Part shown: one piece after another, positions 4,969 through 6,221 of the stretch | Layout: each line of letters opens with the position of its first letter | Position numbering within the stretch: position 1 is the stretch's first letter | Source: Spirochaetales bacterium | GTDB lineage: Bacteria; Spirochaetota; Spirochaetia; SPDA01 | Length of the DNA: 6,221 bases | Assembly (NCBI GenBank): GCA_004525155.1 | Contig: SPDA01000125.1 | Span: forward strand, 1-6,221 | Direction of reading: 5' to 3' | Position numbers and translations under genes: made by a program | Notes under the pieces: generated by a model | Told to the model about the DNA's origin: nothing | Database searches by the model: none | The model's input: only the letters and a program-made list of their open reading frames with translations

Positions 4969-6054
4969 ATGCGTATAGCGGTTTGCGGCAATCTGAAAGA
5001 TAATGCTCCGGTCTGGGACGGCATGCCCGCGGAACAGTGGGACGATCTGGATAATCCCAAGACGATTAAATATCTTGTGGAAGCTCTGGAATCTCTCGGC
5101 CACAAGGCCGAATTTTTTGAAGGCCGCATAGACATGCCTTTCGACCTTGCGGGAAAACTTGTCGCCTTTGGGCCCGACCTTTGTTTCAACATCGCCGAGG
5201 GCCATCTGGGGGACAGCAGGGAATCCCATGTACCCGCGGTTTTGGAAATGCTCCGCATACCTTACACCGCCAGCAGGGTGCTCGCCTTAGCCGCAACTTT
5301 GGACAAACCCCTTACCAAGCGCATCCTCCACTATCACGGCCTGCCCACGCCTGAGTTCCAGGTATTCGACCATCCGGACGAGGAGATTTACGACGACCTG
5401 GCCGACGGCGGCGACCTCCGGTTTCCGCTCTTCCTCAAACCGAGCAGGGAAGGAACGGGCGTGGGGGTGTCTGCGAAAAGTATCGTAAATACCGTTTCCG
5501 AACTGCGGGAAGTGCTCTCGGACATGCTCGCACGCTACAGGCAGCCCATCCTCTGTGAGCGCTACATAAAGGGAAGGGAACTAACCGTGGGCTTTATCGG
5601 TAACCTGAAGCCCTTTGCGGCGCGCCGGCTCAACGACCGCACCGCCCCCGAGGTGCTGCCGCCGGAACTCACCTTTTTCCCGGCCATGGAAGTGAACCTC
5701 CATGAATACGGAGAATCCGAGGCGGGGCTCTACACCAACAAGGCGAAAACGGACCTGGCCGAGGATTTTCACTTTACCTGCCCCGCGAACATAAGCGCGG
5801 AACTTCTGGACGAACTTCAAAGGCTTTCCGCTGCCGTGTTCCGCGTCATGGGCTGCAGTGACGTCTCCCGGGTGGACTTCCGCTTAGATGGTGATGACAG
5901 CGACAAGCCTTACATCCTCGAAATCAATGCCCTGCCCGGCCTCAACAAAGACTACAGCGACCTGCCTCTGGAAGCCTACGCCGGCGGCTGGACCTTTGAA
6001 CAGTTGGTGGACGGTATTGTGCGGGCCGCAACGGAGCGCTGGGGGATCGGCTAA
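4969..6054 (+). CDS. ATP-grasp ligase related to D-alanine--D-alanine ligase, substrate uncertain
   Basis: The 361-residue protein has the Ddl layout: an N-terminal pre-ATP-grasp domain (1-110), then a central and C-terminal ATP-grasp (Dala_Dala_lig_C type, about 115-350). ATP-binding features are present: LDKPLTKRIL (111-120), FPLFLKPSREGTGVGV (152-167) with K157 and the Gly-rich loop, and ILCERYIKGRE (194-204) with E197. Metal ligands are D303 (in SRVDF), E318 and N320 (in LEINALPGL), matching D257/E270/N272 of E. coli DdlB; R301 matches R255. The family should join an amine to a carboxylate through an acyl phosphate. The substrate side differs from true Ddl: the HGxxGEDG motif is EGHLGDSRES (77-86), and the N-terminal EVS motif is missing. 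Calling it a cell-wall D-Ala-D-Ala ligase is therefore not safe. Start 4969 has an AGGG site. It diverges from the exporter genes. Confidence 0.82.
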   Translation: MRIAVCGNLKDNAPVWDGMPAEQWDDLDNPKTIKYLVEALESLGHKAEFFEGRIDMPFDLAGKLVAFGPDLCFNIAEGHLGDSRESHVPAVLEMLRIPYTASRVLALAATLDKPLTKRILHYHGLPTPEFQVFDHPDEEIYDDLADGGDLRFPLFLKPSREGTGVGVSAKSIVNTVSELREVLSDMLARYRQPILCERYIKGRELTVGFIGNLKPFAARRLNDRTAPEVLPPELTFFPAMEVNLHEYGESEAGLYTNKAKTDLAEDFHFTCPANISAELLDELQRLSAAVFRVMGCSDVSRVDFRLDGDDSDKPYILEINALPGLNKDYSDLPLEAYAGGWTFEQLVDGIVRAATERWGIG

Positions 6055-6165
6055 CTCGGCGGCCACGAGGACAGAAAATATAACAAACAGTGAGTAAATA
6101 GCAACTATGTTCCTTGCTACCGCGAAAAACTCCGATATAAATCAATGTCTAAATAAAATCTTTGC
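6055..6165. other. Intergenic stretch without a recognisable gene or terminator
   Basis: This AT-richer gap follows the ATP-grasp gene. A weak 4-bp stem (CTCG 6055-6058 with CGAG 6066-6069) has no T-tract and is not a convincing terminator. A 20-codon open frame at 6107-6169 lacks a ribosome binding site and runs into the next promoter. I see no RNA gene or riboswitch. Confidence 0.5.
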
Positions 6166-6195
6166 TTGACCCCAGCTTCCCCCCCGCCCTATACT
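6166..6195 (+). promoter_or_regulatory. Sigma-70-type promoter with C7 run in the spacer
   Basis: TTGACC (6166-6171, 5/6) and TATACT (6190-6195, 5/6) are separated by 18 bp. The spacer contains seven consecutive C (6179-6185), then G and three more C. Transcription would begin near 6202, just ahead of or within the ribosome binding site of the next gene. Confidence 0.65.
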
Positions 6196-6200
6196 GAAAC

Positions 6201-6207
6201 AAGGAGG
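6201..6207 (+). promoter_or_regulatory. Strong ribosome binding site at right edge
   Basis: AAGGAGG, a near-full Shine-Dalgarno, ends 7 nt before a TTG at 6215. It is the strongest match in the window and shows that a gene begins here. Confidence 0.65.
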
Positions 6208-6214
6208 ACAGGGT

Positions 6215-6221
6215 TTGACAA
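6215..6221 (+). CDS. Start of an unidentified gene with a probable TTG start (cut by window edge)
   Basis: TTG ACA A follows a strong ribosome binding site at the normal 7-nt spacing and a good promoter, so a coding region probably begins at 6215 with TTG and continues past the edge. Only two codons are visible, so no product can be named. TTGACA is also a perfect -35 box, so a promoter element is an alternative reading of the same bases. Confidence 0.4.

Noticed and set aside
6107..6169. 20-codon open frame before the right-edge promoter
   Set aside because: No ribosome binding site, and it ends inside the -35 box of the downstream promoter; the length is expected by chance.

Overview
The window looks like chromosomal DNA from a spirochaete, most likely a Treponema-like member of the Spirochaetales. 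The main clue is an FlgM of spirochaetal style (N-terminus MTIERLGPVDPVSKLNKTEK). Motile housekeeping neighbours and the family of degenerate iron-ADH-like proteins fit this. The organism call is inference from protein style; no search was run. By eye the DNA is moderately GC-rich, with an AT-richer patch at about 1080-1720. There is no rRNA, tRNA, CRISPR array, insertion sequence or phage gene.

Left part (1-569, minus strand): the first 26 codons of aspS (aspartyl-tRNA synthetase) run off the left edge. About 107 bp upstream lies a gene for a small membrane-anchored protein with two similar zinc-ribbon units. A 56-bp divergent gap separates it from the plus-strand genes.

Centre (626-3711, plus strand): rsmI (16S rRNA 2'-O-methyltransferase, short form), then flgM (anti-sigma-28) with a putative sigma-28 promoter overlapping a perfect TATAAT. 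A textbook intrinsic terminator closes this unit. Next come an iron-alcohol-dehydrogenase-fold protein that has lost three of its four metal ligands and, 6 bp later, a SpoU/TrmH-type RNA methyltransferase; these two probably form an operon.

Right part: a minus-strand pair (4881-3647) encodes a split ThrE/YjjP-YjjB exporter joined by an ATGA overlap. The end of its second gene overlaps the end of the methyltransferase gene, tail to tail, by 65 bp. A back-to-back promoter region (4882-4968) then serves the exporter pair leftwards and a Ddl-like ATP-grasp ligase rightwards (4969-6054). The last 170 bp hold a good sigma-70-type promoter with a C7 run in its spacer, a strong ribosome binding site and a probable TTG start cut off by the window edge.

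The genes do not form one pathway. They cover translation and RNA modification (aspS, rsmI, the TrmH-like gene), flagellar control (flgM), membrane export (yjjP/yjjB-like) and peptide-bond-type ligation (ATP-grasp). I see no clear undescribed multi-gene system. The best leads are the degenerate ADH-fold protein, the flgM promoter, the poly-C promoter and the tandem zinc-ribbon protein.
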